NCBI GenBank assembly: GCA_937916195.1
Contig: CALFTO010000065.1
Span: 1-8,392, forward strand
DNA length: 8,392 bases
Source of the DNA: an uncultured Clostridia bacterium
GTDB taxonomy: Bacteria > Bacillota > Clostridia > Oscillospirales > Acutalibacteraceae
Direction of reading: 5' to 3'
Position 1 is the stretch's first letter. Each line of letters starts with the position of its first letter. The position numbers were made by a program, and so were the translations under genes. Positions 7,165 through 8,392 of this stretch are shown here, one piece after another. Under the pieces are notes generated by a model, which saw only the letters and a list, made by a program, of their open reading frames with translations, searched no databases and was not told where the DNA came from.

Positions 7165-7880
7165 GGTTTTCTCTTATAATTCAACACAAGATTTCCGTTT
7201 ATGTTTTCGGATTTTGTGAGTTCAAAGTTCTGTGCGGTACTATCCATAAACAATGGTTTATCATCTTTGTCGGCTACTATTGGGGCTACCACAAGGCTCA
7301 ATTCGTCGATTACATCTGCACGTTGGAATGAGCCGTTTATGATACTTCCGCCCTCTAAAAGCAGAGTATCTGCACCCACAATATTTTTCAGCTTGAACAA
7401 TGCAAAATCTACGTCAATTTCGTCTTCGCCCGCGATAATGAACGGTATTTCCATATCCATAAGATATGAAAGATAGCGGTTATCTGCTTGTTCGGTAAGC
7501 ACTTCGATAATCTGTGCACCGTCATAGCCGGGGTCACCGTCGGGGTCAATGATTTTATTGGATTTCCAGCCGAGTTTTCCTTTGGGGTCGAACGCGATTG
7601 CATAAAATCCACTCATATATTCCATATCGAGCATAAAATCCATTTTATGACCTACGAAAAACTCTGCAGGCTCATATTTTGACAAGTCGGGATAATATCC
7701 GCCTGTGAAACTGCCCTCCATAGTAACGCGACCGCAGATAAAACCGTTTGATTTGAGATTTCGGTTAATGTCATAATAGATTTCACAGGCACTTTCACAT
7801 TCGGGTTGTGAGAGAAAATCCCCCGTCACCTTGCCGTCAAGAGAAGTTACCATATGGCAAATAATATAAGGTCTTTTCAT
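7161..7880 (-). CDS. RibD C-terminal-domain (dihydrofolate-reductase-like) NADPH reductase
   Basis: Predicted cytoplasmic reductase of 239 residues with the RibD_C fold, shared with the reductase half of riboflavin biosynthesis RibD and with dihydrofolate reductase. Motifs: TSLDGKVTG near the N-terminus (12-20), CGRVTME (49-55), the glycine-rich cofactor loop LLLEGGSIING (173-183), and DELSLVVAPIVA (192-203). No deaminase domain is fused and no other rib genes are nearby, so a role in riboflavin synthesis is not supported; stand-alone members often have unknown substrates. The start is the ATG at 7880, preceded by AGGTGA; a GTG at 7889 lies within that site and is unlikely to be used. Its stop overlaps the next gene's ATG by four bases, and 48 bases separate it from the phosphoesterase upstream, so an operon is likely. 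Confidence 0.85.
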   Translation of the reverse strand: MKRPYIICHMVTSLDGKVTGDFLSQPECESACEIYYDINRNLKSNGFICGRVTMEGSFTGGYYPDLSKYEPAEFFVGHKMDFMLDMEYMSGFYAIAFDPKGKLGWKSNKIIDPDGDPGYDGAQIIEVLTEQADNRYLSYLMDMEIPFIIAGEDEIDVDFALFKLKNIVGADTLLLEGGSIINGSFQRADVIDELSLVVAPIVADKDDKPLFMDSTAQNFELTKSENINGNLVLNYKRKP

Positions 7881-7885
7881 AGTTT

Positions 7886-7891
7886 TCACCT
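7886..7891 (-). promoter_or_regulatory. Ribosome binding site of the RibD-like reductase
   Basis: AGGTGA on the minus strand, five bases before the ATG at 7880. The alternative GTG start at 7889 lies inside it, so the ATG is preferred. Confidence 0.7.
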
Positions 7892-7928
7892 ATTTTCTAA
7901 TATGCTTTTCATCGGTTGAGTTGACATT

Positions 7929-8392
7929 TCAATCCGGATAAGTTACTTGTCTATCTGTAAATACTTCTACAAATTTACGGTAAATGTTACTTGCGGTTTT
8001 CTGAATTTTACCTTTCACTGCAAATTCGCGAGCCATTGTGTATGTGAATTTGTCACCGTTTTGTTTTTCTTCTTTTACAGTTTCAAAATCGAACATATCA
8101 TATATACGGGCTACTCGTGTTTCATATGTTGAAGTGTCATTTTCGTCAACCTCAATTATACGGTAGCCACATTGTGTGGAATGGGCAAGTCCTATGTAAC
8201 GAGTGCTCAATGAATTGACAATATCTATCCCCTTATGCTCTACGGCAAATGCGTTAGTGTGGTCGTGACCTGTGAAAATGCCGAGGACATCGCCTTTTTC
8301 TACCATAGCGTCAAACTGACCGAAATTTTCATAACCGGGGCAAGGGTATTCTCTTATTGTGCCGTAATTTACGCGGTCAGGGTCAAACATAT
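7929..8392 (-). CDS. Calcineurin-like metallophosphoesterase, C-terminal part (cut by window edge)
   Basis: At least 153 residues of the C-terminal end of a metal-dependent phosphoesterase. Counting from the Met at 8390, the motif FTGHDHTNAF at 39-48 is the GHDH/GHxH metal-ligand signature that ends the calcineurin-like active site; the preceding GYENFGQFDAM with MVEKGDVLGI is typical of the helix and strand before it. NSLSTRYIGLAHSTQCGYRIIEVDE (about 59-83) fits the closing strands. The earlier metal motifs (DxH, GDxxD, GNHE) would lie beyond the right edge. The ATG at 8390 is probably internal, because the domain is incomplete. The final 50 residues (KGKIQKTASNIYRKFVEV) look like a helical tail. 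It is upstream of the reductase in the same direction. The substrate cannot be inferred. Confidence 0.8.
   Translation of the reverse strand, partial: MFDPDRVNYGTIREYPCPGYENFGQFDAMVEKGDVLGIFTGHDHTNAFAVEHKGIDIVNSLSTRYIGLAHSTQCGYRIIEVDENDTSTYETRVARIYDMFDFETVKEEKQNGDKFTYTMAREFAVKGKIQKTASNIYRKFVEVFTDRQVTYPD

Noticed and set aside
7246..7261. Small palindrome ATAAAC-AATG-GTTTAT
   Set aside because: Six-base arms inside the reductase coding sequence; short AT-rich palindromes of this size are expected by chance.
7881..7928. Possible promoter between the phosphoesterase and the reductase (TTGAAA, TATTAG)
   Set aside because: The spacing between the two boxes is about 24 bases, too long for a normal promoter. 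Read-through from the upstream gene explains expression better.
1..8392. CRISPR array, tRNA, rRNA, insertion sequence or phage genes
   Set aside because: No regularly spaced direct repeats, cloverleaf-like sequence, transposase motifs or phage structural proteins were seen.

Overview
The window looks like chromosomal DNA from a low-GC Gram-positive bacterium, most likely an anaerobic, gut-type member of Clostridia. Three things suggest this: AT-rich composition and codon use, strong AGGAGG-type ribosome binding sites, and the gene content (a plant-glycan glycosidase, a GPH-type sugar symporter, a flavin/2Fe-2S reductase and a TipAS-domain protein). This placement is inference; there is no rRNA or other marker gene here.

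Layout. On the + strand, a flavin- and 2Fe-2S-containing oxidoreductase (1-1136, 5' end probably outside the window) is followed by a 145-base gap. That gap holds a 28-bp interrupted palindrome. Next comes a 720-residue GPH/MFS sugar-type symporter (1282-3444) with an unusual charged cytoplasmic tail of about 250 residues. A bidirectional terminator (3457-3498) separates it from the minus-strand block. Reading that block in its own direction from the right edge: a calcineurin-like metallophosphoesterase (partial, 8392-7929), a RibD C-terminal-type reductase (7880-7161), a fragment of a GH127/DUF1680-like protein (7164-6370), a stand-alone TipAS-domain protein (6341-5970), a large composite hairpin terminator (5962-5914), and a membrane-anchored GH78-type alpha-L-rhamnosidase (5865-3514) with its own extended -10 promoter.

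How the genes may work together. The rhamnosidase probably acts outside the membrane, releasing rhamnose from plant or microbial glycans. The symporter could import a released sugar, but it lies on the opposite strand, so they are not co-transcribed and the link is positional only. The four right-hand minus-strand genes are closely spaced (about 48 bases, 4-base overlap, 28 bases) and probably form the end of one operon. Their roles do not suggest a single pathway.

The most notable points are the duplicated motif in the symporter tail, the headless GH127-like fragment whose catalytic part is missing, the TipAS domain without its usual MerR DNA-binding partner, and the nested hairpin whose 3' arm overlaps the -35 region of the rhamnosidase promoter. 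I do not see a clear undescribed defence or mobile system. There are no tRNA, rRNA, CRISPR or insertion-sequence features, and no gene-free stretch exceeds 300 bases.
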